64,000 bases of DNA from Sipunculus nudus (taxonomy: Eukaryota > Annelida > Sipuncula > Golfingiida > Sipunculidae), in NCBI GenBank assembly GCA_026874595.1, contig CM049310.1, positions 89,597,556 to 89,661,555 on the forward strand. Direction: 5' to 3'. Shown here one piece after another: positions 23,336-36,127 of the stretch. Numbering within the stretch: the first letter of the stretch is position 1; each line of letters opens with the position of its first letter. The notes below the pieces were generated by a model. That model searched no databases, was not told the origin of the DNA, and saw only the letters and a list, made by a program, of their open reading frames with translations. Position numbers and translations under genes: made by a program.

Positions 23336-25969
23336 AGAGATATTGAGATCAAATCAGAAAATAGGTCCCGAAAATCCATAATATCCAATTGAGAAAAATG
23401 CAGAATTATACATTTCTGATTTTCATTGAACGAATTTGCCCTTTATTTTTATATTCATGAGCACGAACAGGCACTGTTATGTAGCCGGGGAAATAATCTT
23501 CGTCCCTATGGGTCAAAATCGTGTTTAAATTTGAGAGAATACATCATTTATGTGGTGTTTTTACAATAAGCAAAGCATAAGCAAAACGTAAACAAAGTGT
23601 AAGCAAAGGAATTAGGACTTCATAAATGCGATTTTCGACCGTTTTCTGAAGTTATAATGTATTATTCGACGTGTCAGGAGTCTTATTTATGACAGAAATC
23701 GTGCAAAACAGTAGAGATATTGTGATCAAATGAGAAAATAGGTCCCGAAAATCCATAATATCCAATTGAGAAAAAAGCAGAATTATACATTTCTGATTTT
23801 GATTGAACGAATTTGCTCTTTATTTTTATATTCATGTGCACGAACAGGCACTGTTATGTAGCCCGGGTACTAGTCTTCGTCCCTACGGGTCAAAATCGTG
23901 TTTAAATTTAGGAGAATACATCAATTATGTGGTGTTTTTACAATAAGCAAAGCATAAGCAAAACGTAGACAAAGTGTAAGCAAAGGAATTAGGACTCCAT
24001 AAATGAGATTTTCGACCGTTTATTGAAGTTATAATGTATTATTCAACTTGTCAGGAGTCTTATTTATGACAGAAATCGTGCAAAACAGTAGAGATATTGT
24101 GATCAAATGAGAAAATAGGTCCCGAAAATCCATAATATCCAATTGAGATAAAAGCAGAATTATACATTTCTGATTTTGATTGAACGAATTTGCTCTTTAT
24201 TTTTATATTCATGTGCACGAACAGGCACTGTTATGTAGCCGGGGAAATAGTCTTCGTCCCTATGGGTCATAATCGTGTTTAAATTTGAGAGAATACATCA
24301 TTTATGTGGTGTTTTTACAATGAGCAAAGCATAAGCAAAACGTAAACAAAGTGTAAGCAAAGGAATTAGGACTTCATAAATGCGATTTTCGACCGTTTTC
24401 TGAAGTTATAATGTATTATTCGACGTGTCAGGAGTCTTATTTATGACAGAAATCGTGCAAAACACTAGAGATATTGTGATCAAGTGAGAAAATAGGTCCC
24501 GAAAATCCATAATATCTCCATAAAAAAAGCAGAATTATACATTTCTGATGTTGATTGAACGAATTTGCTCTTTATTTTTATATTCATGTGCACGAACAGG
24601 CACTGTTATGTAGCCGGGTAACTAGTCTTCGTCCCTATGGGTCATAATCGTGTTTAAATTTGGGAGAATACATCATTTATGTGGTGTTTTACAATAAGCA
24701 AAGCATAAGCAAAACGTAAACAAAGTGTAAGCAAAGGAATTAGGACTTCATAAATGCGATTTTCGACCGTTTCCTGAAGTTATAATGTATTATTCAACTT
24801 GGTAGGAGTCTTATTTATGACAGAAATCGTGCAAAACACTAGAGATATTATGATCAAATGAGAAAATAGGTCCCGAAAATCCATAATATCTCATTTAAAA
24901 AAAAGTGAGAATGATACATTTCTGATTTTGATTGAACGAATTTGCTCTTTATTTTTATATTCATGTGCACGAATAGGCACTGTTATGTAGCCGGGGAACT
25001 AGCCTTCGTCCCTATGGGTCATAATCGTGTTTAAATTTGGGAGAATACATCATTTATGTGGTATTTTTACAATAAGCAAAGCATAAGCAAAACGTAAACA
25101 AAGTGTAAGCAAAGGAATTAGTCCTTCATAAATAAGATTTTCGACCGTTTTTTGAAGTTATAATGTATTATTCAACTTGTCAGGAGTCTTATTTATGACA
25201 GAAATCGTGCAAAACAGTAGAGATATTGTGATCAAATGAGAAAATAGGTCCCGAAAATCCATAATATCCAATTGAGAAAAAAGCAGAATTATACATTTCT
25301 GATTTTGATTGAACGAATTTGCTCTTTATTTTTATATTCATGTGCACGAACAGGCACTGTTATGTAGCCGGGGAACTAGTCTTCGTCCCTATGGGTCATA
25401 ATCGTGTTTAAATTTGGGAGAATACATCATTTATGTGGTGTTTTTACATAAAGCAAAGCATAAGCAAAACGTAAACAAAGTGTAAGCAAAGGAATTAGGA
25501 CTTCATAAAAGCGATTTTCGACCGTTTTCTGAAGTTATAATGTATTATTCGACGTGTCAGGAGTCTTATTTATGACAGAAATCGTGCAAAACAGTAGATA
25601 TATTGTGGTCAAATGAGAAAATAGGTCCCGAAAATCCATAATATCTGATTAAAAAAAGCAGAATTATACATTTCTGATTTTGATTGAACGAATTTGCTCT
25701 TTATTTTTATATTCATGTGCACGAATAGGCACTGTTATGTAGCCCGGGTACTAGTCTTCGTCCCTACGGGTCAAAATCGTGTTTAAATTCGGGAGAATAC
25801 ATCATTTATGTGGTGTTTTTACAATAAGCAAAGCATAAGCAAAACGTAAAAAAGTGAAAGCAAAGGAATAAGAACTTCATAAATGAGATTTTCGACCGTT
25901 TATTGAAGTTATAATCTATTATTCAACTTGTCAGGAGTCTTATTTATGACAGAAATCGTGCAAAACAGT
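23336..25969 (+). repeat. HOR unit U6, 7 monomers, 2,634 bp
   Basis: Starts: A23336 C23713 C24090 D24467 F24841 C25219 E25596. The first two C copies are the cccgggtac and gagataaaag forms of U3-U5, including the ggaaatagtc change shared with U5, but B and the first F are missing, so A runs straight into C. The right end differs: E2 is replaced by a C (cataaagc, aaaagcg tail) and an E1. D has a one-base loss in the T run (gtgttttac, ~24,686). U6 joins the 8-mer family to the A-B-C-D-E family on its right. Confidence 0.93.
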
Positions 25970-27850
25970 AGAGATATTGAGATCAAATCAGAAAATAGGT
26001 CCCGAAAATCCATAATATCCAATTGAGAAAAATGCAGAATTATACATTTCTGATTTTCATTGAACGAATTTGCCCTTTATTTTTATATTCATGAGCACGA
26101 ACAGGCACTGTTATGTAGCCGGGGAAATAATCTTCGTCCCTATGGGTCAAAATCGTGTTTAAATTTGAGAGAATACATCATTTATGTGGTGTTTTTACAA
26201 TAAGCAAAGCATAAGCAAAACGTAAACAAAGTGTAAGCAAAGGAATTAGGACTTCATAAATGCGATTTTCGACCGTTTTCTGAAGTTATAATGTATTATT
26301 CGACGTGTCAGGAGTCTTATTTATGACAGAAATCGTGCAAAACACTAGAGATATTGTGATCAAGTGAGAAAATAGGTCCCGAAAATCCATAATATCTCCA
26401 TAAAAAAAGCAGAATTATACATTTCTGATTTTGATTGAACGAATTTGCTCTTTATTTTTATATTCATGTGCACGAACAGGCACTGTTATGTAGCCGGGTA
26501 ACTAGTCTTCGTCCCTATGGGTCATAATCGTGTTTAAATTTGGGAGAATACATCATTTATGTGGTGTTTTTACAATAAGCAAAGCATAAGCAAAACGTAG
26601 ACAAAGTGTAAGCAAAGGAATTAGGACTCCATAAATGAGATTTTCGACCGTTTATTGAAGTTATAATGTATTATTCAACTTGTCAGGAGTCTTATTTATG
26701 ACAGAAATCGTGCAAAACAGTAGAGATATTGTGATCAAATGAGAAAATAGGTCCCGAAAATCCATAATATCCAATTGAGAAAAAAGCAGAATTATACATT
26801 TCTGATTTTGATTGAACGAATTTGCTCTTTATTTTTATATTCATGTGCACGAACAGGCACTGTTATGTAGCCGGGGAACTAGTCTTCGTCCCTATGGGTC
26901 ATAATCGTGTTTAAATTTGAGAGAATACATCATTTATGTGGTGTTTTTACAATGAGCAAAGCATAAGCAAAACGTAAATAAGGTGTAAGCAAAGGAATTA
27001 GCACTTCATAAATGCGATTTTCGACCGTTTTCTGAAGTTATAATGTATTATTCGACGAGTCAGGAGTATTATTTATGACAGAAATCGTGCAAAACACTAG
27101 AGATATTGTGATCAAGTGAGAAAATAGGTCCCGAAAATCCATAATATCCAATTGAGAAAAAAGCAAAATTTTACATTTCTGATGTTGATTGAACGAATTT
27201 GCTCTTTATTTTTATATTCATGTGCACGAACAGGCACTGTTATGTAGCCGGGGAACTAGTCTTCGTCCCTATGGGTCATAATCGTGTTTAAATTTGGGAG
27301 AATACATCATTTATGTGTTGTTTTTACATAAAGCAAAGCATAAGCAAAACGTAAACAGAGTGTAAGCAAAGGAATTAGGACTTCATAAAAGCGATTTTCG
27401 ACCGTTTTCTGAAGTTATAATGTATTATTCGACGTGTCAGGAGTCTTATTTATGACAGAAATCGTGCAAAACAGTAGATATATTGTGGTCAAATGAGAAA
27501 ATAGGTCCCGAAAATCCATAATATGTGATTAAAAAAAAGCAGAATTATACATTTCTGATTTTGATTGAACGAATTTGCTCTTTATTTTTATATTCATGTG
27601 CACGAATAGGCACTGTTATGTAGCCCGGGTACTAGTCTTCGTCCCTACGGGTCAAAATCGTGTTTAAATTCGGGAGAATACATCATTTATGTGGTGTTTT
27701 TACAATAAGCAAAGCATAAGCAAAACGTAAAAAAGTGTAAGCAAAGGAATAAGAACTTCATAAATGAGATTTTCGACCGTTTATTGAAGTTATAATCTAT
27801 TATTCAACTTGTCAGGAGTCTTATTTATGACAGAAATCGTGCAAAACAGT
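25970..27850 (+). repeat. HOR unit U7, 5 monomers (A-B-C-D-E)
   Basis: Starts: A25970 B26347 C26722 D27099 E27476. It corresponds monomer for monomer to U1 at an offset of 25,969-25,971. Differences are small, for example one extra A in the B and E A-runs and ttatgtgttg and aaacagag in D. Confidence 0.95.
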
Positions 27851-29733
27851 AGAGATATTGAGATCAAATCAGAAAATAGGTCCCGAAAATCCATAATATC
27901 CAATTGAGAAAAATGCAGAATTATACATTTCTGATTTTCATTGAACGAATTTGCCCTTTATTTTTATATTCATGAGCACCAACAGGCACTGTTATGTAGC
28001 CGGGGAAATAATCTTCGTCCCTATGGGTCAAAATCGTGTTTAAATTTGAGAGAATACATCATTTATGTGGTGTTTTTACAATAAGCAAAGCATAAGCAAA
28101 ACGTAAACAAAGTATAAGCAAAGGAATTAGGACTTCATAAATGCGATTTTCGACCGTTTTCTGAAGTTATAATGTATTATTCGACGTGTCAGGAGTCTTA
28201 TTTATGACAGAAATCGTGCAAAACAGTAGAGATATTGTGATCAAATGAGAAAATAGGTCCCGAAAATCCATAATATCCAATTGAGAAAAAAGCACAATTA
28301 TACATTTCTGATTTTGATTGAACGAATTTGCTCTTTATTTTTATATTCATGTGCACGAACAGGCACTGTTATGTAGCCGGGGAACTAGTCTTCGTCCCTA
28401 TGGGTCATAATCGTGTTTAAATTTGGGAGAATACATCATTTATGTGGTGTTTTTACATAAAGCAAAGCATAAGCAAAACGTAAACAAAGTGTAAGCAAAG
28501 GAATTAGGACTTCATAAAATCGATTTTCGACCGTTTTCTGAAGTTATAATGTATTATTCGACGTGTCAGGAGTCTTATTTATGACAGAAATCGTGCAAAA
28601 CAGTAGAGATATTGTGATCAAATGAGAAAATAGGTCCCGAAAATCCATAATATCCAATTGAGAAAAAAGCACAATTATACATTTCTGATTTTGATTGAAC
28701 GAATTTGCTCTTTATTTTTATATTCATGTGCACGAACAGGCACTGTTATGTAGCCGGGGAACTAGTCTTCGTCCCTATGGGTCATAATCGTGTTTAAATT
28801 TGGGAGAATACATCATTTATGTGGTATTTTTACATAAAGCAAAGCATAAGCAAAACGTAAACAAAGTGTAAGCAAAGGAATTAGGACTTCATAAAATCGA
28901 TTTTCGACCGTTTTCTGAAGTTATAATGTATTATTCGACGTGTCAGGAGTCTTATTTATGACAGAAATCGTGCAAAACAGTAGAGATATTGTGATCAAAT
29001 GAGAAAATAGGTCCCGAAAATCCATAATATCCAATTGAGAAAAAAAGCACAATTATACATTTCTGATTTTGATTGAACGAATTTGCTCTTTATTTTTATA
29101 TTCATGTGCACGAACAGGCACTGTTATGTAGCCGGGGAACTAGTCTTCGTCCCTATGGGTCATAATCGTGTTTAAATTTGGGAGAATACATCATTTATGT
29201 GGTGTTTTTACATAAAACAAAGCATAAGCAAAACGTAAACAAAGTGTAAGCAAAGGAATTAGGACTTCATAAAAGCGATTTTCGACCGTTTTCTGAAGTT
29301 ATAATGTATTATTCGACGTGTCAGGAGTCTTATTTATGACAGAAATCGTGCAAAACAGTAGATATATTGTGGTCAAATGAGAAAATAGGTCCCGAAAATC
29401 CATAATATCTGATTAAAAAAAGCAGAATTATACATTTCTGATTTTGATTGAACGAATTTGCTCTTTATTTTTATATTCATGTGCACGAATAGGCACTGTT
29501 ATGTAGCCCGGGTACTAGTCTTCGTCCCTACGGGTCAAAATCGTGTTTAAATTCGGGAGAATACATCATTTATGTGGTGTTTTTACAATAAGCAAAGCAT
29601 AAGCAAAACGTAAAAAAGTGTAAGCAAAGGAATAAGAACTTCATAAATGAGATTTTCGACCGTTTATTGAAGTTATAATCTATTATTCAACTTGTCAGGA
29701 GTCTTATTTATGACAGAAATCGTGCAAAACAGT
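27851..29733 (+). repeat. HOR unit U8, 5 monomers (A-C'-C'-C'-E)
   Basis: Starts: A27851 C'28228 C'28605 C'28982 E29360. The A and three C' copies parallel 1880-3387 in U2, but here the unit ends with an E1 instead of E3. Local changes are aaatatgag in A, seven A before gcacaatt in the third C', and cataaaacaaag. Confidence 0.95.
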
Positions 29734-32366
29734 AGAGATATTGAGATCAAATCAGAAAATAGGTCCCGAAAATCCATAATATCCAATTGAGAAAAATGCA
29801 GAATTATACATTTCTGATTTTCATTGAACGAATTTGCCCTTTATTTTTATATTCATGAGCACGAACAGGCACTGTTATGTAGCCGGGGAAATAATCTTCG
29901 TCCCTATGGGTCAAAATCGTGTTTAAATATGAGAGAATACATCATTTATGTGGTGTTTTTACAATAAGCAAAGCATAAGCAAAACGTAAACAAAGTATAA
30001 GCAAAGGAATTAGGACTTCATAAATGCGATTTTCGACCGTTTTCTGAAGTTATAATGTATTATTCGACGTGTCAGGAGTCTTATTTATGACAGAAATCGT
30101 GCAAAACACTAGAGATATTGTGATCAAGTGAGAAAATAGGTCCCGAAAATCCATAATATCTCCATAAAAAAAGCAGAATTATACATTTCTGATTTTGATT
30201 GAACGAATTTGCTCTTTATTTTTATATTCATGTGCACGAACAGGCACTGTTATGTAGCCGGGTTACTAGTCTTCGTCCCTATGGGTCATAATCGTGTTTA
30301 AATTTGGGAGAATACATCATTTATGTGGTGTTTTTACAATAAGCAAAGCATAAGCAAAACGTAGACAAAGTGTAAGCAAAGGAATTAGGACTCCATAAAT
30401 GAGATTTTCGACCGTTTATTGAAGTTATAATGTATTATTCAACTTGTCAGGAGTCTTATTTATGACAGAAATCGTGCAAAACAGTAGAGATATTGTGATC
30501 AAATGAGAAAATAGGTCCCGAAAATCCATAATATCCAATTGAGAAAAAAGCAGAATTATACATTTCTGATTTTGATTGAACGAATTTGCTCTTTATTTTT
30601 ATATTCATGTGCACGAACAGGCACTGTTATGTAGCCGGGGAACGAGTCTTCGTCCCTATGGGTCATAATCGTGTTTAAATTTGAGAGAATACATCATTTA
30701 TGTGGTGTTTTTACAATGAGCAAAGCATAAGCAAAACGTAAATAAAGTGTAAGCAAAGGAATTAGCACTTCATAAATGCAATTTTCGACCGTTTTCTGAA
30801 GTTATAATGTATTATTCGACGTGTCAGGAGTCTTATTTATGACAGAAATCGTGCAAAACACTAGAGATATTGTGATCAAGTGAGAAAATAGGTCCCGAAA
30901 ATCCATAATATCTCCATAAAAAAAGCAAAATTATACATTTCTGATGTTGATTGAACGAATTTGCTCTTTATTTTTATATTCATGTGCACGAACAGGCACT
31001 GTTATGTAGCCGGGGAACTAGTCTTCGTCCCTATGGGTCATAATCGTGTTTAAATTTTTGAGAATACATCATTTATGTGGTGTTTTTACAATAAGCAAAG
31101 CATAAGCAAAACGTAAACAAAGTGTAAGCAAAGGAATTAGGACTTCATAAATGAGATTTTCGACCGTTTTTTGAAGTTATAATGTATTATTCAACTTGTC
31201 AGGAGTCTTATTTATGACAGAAATCGTGCAAAACAGTAGAGATATTGTGATCAAATGAGAAAATAGGTCCCGAAAATCCATAATATCCAATTGAGAAAAA
31301 AGCAGAATTATACATTTCTGATTTTGATTGAACGAATTTGCTCTTTATTTTTATATTCATGTGCACGAACAGGCACTGTTATGTAGCCGGGGAACTAGTC
31401 TTCGTCCCTATGGGTCATAATCGTGTTTAAATTTGAGAGAATACATCATTTATGTGGTGTTTTTACAATGAGCAAAGCATAAGCAAAACGTAAATAAGGT
31501 GTAAGCAAAGGAATTAGCACTTCATAAATGCGATTTTCGACCGTTTTCTGAAGTTATAATGTATTATTCGACGAGTCAGGAGTATTATTTATGACAGAAA
31601 TCGTGCAAAACACTAGAGATATTGTGATCAAGTGAGAAAATAGGTCCCGAAAATCCATAATATCCAATTGAGAAAAAAGCAAAATTTTACATTTCTGATG
31701 TTGATTGAACGAATTTGCTCTTTATTTTTATATTCATGTGCACGAACAGGCACTGTTATGTAGCCGGGGAACTAGTCTTCGTCCCTATGGGTCATAATCG
31801 TGTTTAAATTTGGGAGAATACATCATTTATGTGGTGTTTTTACATAAAGCAAAGCATAAGCAAAACGTAAACAAAGTGTAAGCAAAGGAATTAGGACTTC
31901 ATAAAAGCGATTTTCGACCGTTTTCTGAAGTTATAATGTATTATTCGACGTGTCAGGAGTCTTATTTATGACAGAAATCGTGCAAAACAGTAGATATATT
32001 GTGGTCAAATGAGAAAATAGGTCCCGAAAATCCATAATATGTGATTAAAAAAAAGCAGAATTATACATTTCTGATTTTGATTGAACGAATTTGCTCTTTA
32101 TTTTTATATTCATGTGCACGAATAGGCACTGTTATGTAGCCCGGGTACTAGTCTTCGTCCCTACGGGTCAAAATCGTGTTTAAATTCGGGAGAATACATC
32201 ATTTATGTGGTGTTTTTACAATAAGCAAAGCATAAGCAAAACGTAAAAAAGTGTAAGCAAAGGAATAAGAACTTCATAAATGAGATTTTCGACCGTTTAT
32301 TGAAGTTATAATCTATTATTCAACTTGTCAGGAGTCTTATTTATGACAGAAATCGTGCAAAACAGT
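29734..32366 (+). repeat. HOR unit U9, 7 monomers (A-B-C-D-C-D-E)
   Basis: Starts: A29734 B30111 C30486 D30863 C31238 D31615 E31992. The C-D pair is present twice, but the two pairs belong to different lineages. The first has gaacgagtc and atgcaatttt with the ctccata form of D; the second has gacgagtc with the ccaattg form. This looks like insertion of a diverged C-D pair more than a fresh local duplication. Confidence 0.94.
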
Positions 32367-34247
32367 AGAGATATTGAGATCAAATCAGAAAATAGGTCCC
32401 GAAAATCCATAATATCCAATTGAGAAAAATGCAGAATTATACATTTCTGATTTTCATTGAACGAATTTGCCCTTTATTTTTATATTCATGAGCACGAACA
32501 GGCACTGTTATGTAGCCGGGGAAATAATCTTCGTCCCTATGGGTCAAAATCGTGTTTAAATTTGAGAGAATACATCATTTATGTGGTGTTTTTACAATAA
32601 GCAAAGCATAAGCAAAACGTAAACAAAGTATAAGCAAAGGAATTAGGACTTCATAAATGCGATTTTCGACCGTTTTCTGAAGTTATAATGTATTATTCGA
32701 CGTGTCAGGAGTCTTATTTATGACAGAAATCGTGCAAAACACTAGATATATTGTGATCAAGTGAGAAAATAGGTCCCGAAAATCCATAATATCTCCATAA
32801 AAAAAGCGAGAATGATACATTTCTGATTTTGATTGAACGAATTTGCTCTTTATTTTTATATTCATGTGCACGAATAGGCACTGTTATGTAGCCGGGGAAC
32901 TAGCCTTCGTCCCTATGGGTCATAATCGTGTTTAAATTTGGGAGAATACATCATTTATGTGGTATTTTTACAATAAGCAAAGCATAAGCAAAACGTAAAC
33001 AAAGTGTAAGCAAAGGAATTAGTACTTCATAAATAAGATTTTCGACCGTTTTTTGAAGTTATAATGTATTATTCAACTTGTCAGGAGTCTTATTTATGAC
33101 AGAAATCGTGCAAAACAGTAGAGATATTGTGATCAAATGAGAAAATAGGTCCCGAAAATCCATAATATCCAATTGAGAAAAAAGCAGAATTATACATTTC
33201 TGATTTTGATTGAACGAATTTACTCTTTATTTTTATATTCATGTGCACCAACAGGCACTGTTATGTAGGCGGGGAACTAGTCTTCGTCCCTATGGGTCAT
33301 AATCGTGTTTAAATTTGGGAGAATACATCATTTATGTGGTGTTTTTACATAAAGCAAAGCATAAGCAAAACGTAAACAAAGTGTAAGCAAAGGAATTAGG
33401 ACTTCATAAAATCGATTTTCGACCGTTTTCTGAAGTTATAATGTATTATTCGACGTGTCAGGAGTCTTATTTATGACAGAAATCGTGCAAAACAGTAGAG
33501 ATATTGTGATCAAATGAGAAAATAGGTCCCGAAAATCCATAATATCCAATTGAGAAAAAAGCACAATTATACATTTCTGATTTTGATTGAACGAATTTGC
33601 TCTTTATTTTTATATTCATGTGCACGAACAGGCACTGTTATGTAGCCGGGGAACTAGTCTTCGTCCCTATGGGTCATAATCGTGTTTAAATTTGGGAGAA
33701 TACATCATTTATGTGGTGTTTTTACATAAAGCAAAGCATAAGCAAAACGTAAACAAAGTGTAAGCAAAGGAATTAGGACTTCATAAAAGCGATTTTCGAC
33801 CGTTTTCTGAAGTTATAATGTATTATTCAACGTGTCAGGAGTCTTATTTATGACAGAAATCGTGCAAAACAGTAGATATATTGTGGTCAAATGAGAAAAT
33901 AGGTCCCGAAAATCCATAATATCTGATTAAAAAAAGCAGAATTATACATTTCTGATTTTGATTGAACGAATTTGCTCTTTATTTTTATATTCATGTGCAC
34001 GAATAGGCACTGTTATGTAGCCCGGGTACTAGTCTTCGTCCCTACGGGTCAAAATCGTGTTTAAATTCGGGAGAATACATCATTTATGTGGTGTTTTTAC
34101 AATAAGCAAAGCATAAGCAAAACGTAAAAAAGTGTAAGCAAAGGAATAAGAACTTCATAAATGAGATTTTCGACCGTTTATTGAAGTTATAATCTATTAT
34201 TCAACTTGTCAGGAGTCTTATTTATGACAGAAATCGTGCAAAACAGT
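32367..34247 (+). repeat. HOR unit U10, 5 monomers (A-H-C-C'-E)
   Basis: Starts: A32367 H32744 C33120 C'33497 E33874. It contains the first H chimaera. The C copy has three private changes: tttactcttt for tttgctcttt, caccaac, and gtaggcgggg for gtagccgggg. C' ends attcaacgtg, a hybrid of the attcgacgtg and attcaacttg forms, which recurs at 35,706. Confidence 0.94.
32744..33119 (+). repeat. Chimaeric monomer, subtype H (B head, F tail)
   Basis: The head is B-like (cact before, gtgatcaagtg, ctccataaaaaaagc) and the rest is F-like (gagaatgatac, gaataggc, aactagcc, then gggagaat, tggtattttt, agtacttc, aataagat). The switch lies in the poly-A run. Copies are at 32744, 38386, 51170 and 63593, each directly after an A monomer. 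The first three have agatata; the last keeps agagata and is probably nearer the original fusion. The chimaera removes one monomer compared with A-B-F, as expected for an unequal exchange between neighbouring B and F. Confidence 0.88.
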
Positions 34248-36127
34248 AGAGATATTGAGATCAAATCAGAAAATAGGTCCCGAAAATCCATAATATCCAA
34301 TTGAGAAAAATGCAGAATTATACATTTCTGATTTTCATTGAACGAATTTGCCCTTTATTTTTATATTCATGAGCACGAACAGGCACTGTTATGTAGCCGG
34401 GGAAATAATCTTCGTCCCTATGGGTCAAAATCGTGTTTAAATTTGAGAGAATACATCATTTATGTGGTGTTTTTACAATAAGCAAAGCATAAGCAAAACG
34501 TAAACAAAGTGTAAGCAAAGGAATGAGGACTTCATAAATGCGATTTTCGACCGTTTTCTGAAGTTATAATGTATTATTCGACGAGTCAGGAGTCTTATTT
34601 ATGACAGAAATCGTGCAAAACACTAGAGATATTGTGATCAAGTGAGAAAATAGGTCCCGAAAATCCATAATATCTCCATAAAAAAAGCAGAATTATACAT
34701 TTCTGATTTTGATTGAACGAATTTGCTCTTTATTTTTATATTCATGTGCACGAACAGGCACTGTTATGTAGCCGGGTAACTAGTCTTCGTCCCTATGGGT
34801 CATAATCATGTTTAAATTTGGGAGAATACATCATTTATGTGGTGTTTTTACAATAAGCAAAGCATAAGCAAAACGTAGACAAAGTGTAAGCAAAGGAATT
34901 AGGACTCCATAAATGAGATTTTCGACCGTTTATTGAAGTTATAATGTATTATTCAACTTGTCAGGAGTCTTATTTATGACAGAAATCGTGCAAAACAGTA
35001 GAGATATTGTGATCAAATGAGAAAATAGGTCCCGAAAATCCATAATATCCAATTGAGAAAAAAGCAGAATTATACATTTCTGATTTTGATTGAACGAATT
35101 TGCTCTTTATTTTTATATTCATGTGCACGAACAGGCACTGTTATGTAGCCGGGGAACTAGTCTTCGTCCCTATGGGTCATAATCGTGTTTAAATTTGAGA
35201 GAATACATCATTTATGTGGTGTTTTTACAATGAGCAAAGCATAAGCAAAACGTAAATAAGGTGTAAGCAAAGGAATTAGCACTTCATAAATGCGATTTTC
35301 GACCGTTTTCTGAAGTTATAATGTATTATTCGACGAGTCAGGAGTATTATTTATGACAGAAATCGTGCAAAACACTAGAGATATTGTGATCAAGTGAGAA
35401 AATAGGTCCCGAAAATCCATAATATCCAATTGAGAAAAAAGCAAAATTTTACATTTCTGATGTTGATTGAACGAATTTGCTCTTTATTTTTATATTCATG
35501 TGCACGAACAGGCACTGTTATGTAGCCGGGGAACTAGTCTTCGTCCCTATGGGTCATAATCGTGTTTAAATTTGGGAGAATACATCATTTATGTGGTGTT
35601 TTTACATAAAGCAAAGCATAAGCAAAACGTAAACAAAGTGTAAGCAAAGGAATTAGGACTTCATAAAAGCGATTTTCGACCGTTTTCTGAAGTTATAATG
35701 TATTATTCAACGTGTCAGGAGTCTTATTTATGACAGAAATCGTGCAAAACAGTAGATATATTGTGGTCAAATGAGAAAATAGGTCCCGAAAATCCATAAT
35801 ATCTGATTAAAAAAAGCAGAATTATACATTTCTGATTTTGATTGAACGAATTTGCTCTTTATTTTTATATTCATGTGCACGAATAGGCACTGTTATGTAG
35901 CCCGGGTACTAGTCTTCGTCCCTACGGGTCAAAATCGTGTTTAAATTCGGGAGAATACATCATTTATGTGGTGTTTTTACAATAAGCAAAGCATAAGCAA
36001 AACGTAAAAAAGTGTAAGCAAAGGAATAAGAACTTCATAAATGAGATTTTCGACCGTTTATTGAAGTTATAATCTATTATTCAACTTGTCAGGAGTCTTA
36101 TTTATGACAGAAATCGTGCAAAACAGT
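34248..36127 (+). repeat. HOR unit U11, 5 monomers (A-B-C-D-E)
   Basis: Starts: A34248 B34625 C35000 D35377 E35754. Rare variants are ggaatgagg (~34,521), gacgagtcaggagtctt in A, and cataatcatg in B (34,801). All three recur 1,880 bp to the right in U12. The D copy ends attcaacgtg like C' of U10. Confidence 0.95.

Noticed and set aside
32683-32871. 62-codon minus-strand reading frame (also at 38,325, 51,109 and 63,532) as a protein gene
   Set aside because: It starts with GTG, lies across a satellite monomer junction, has no recognisable domain, and exists only where the H chimaera follows A. Its repetition reflects the repeat, not conservation of a protein. It is not listed as a CDS.
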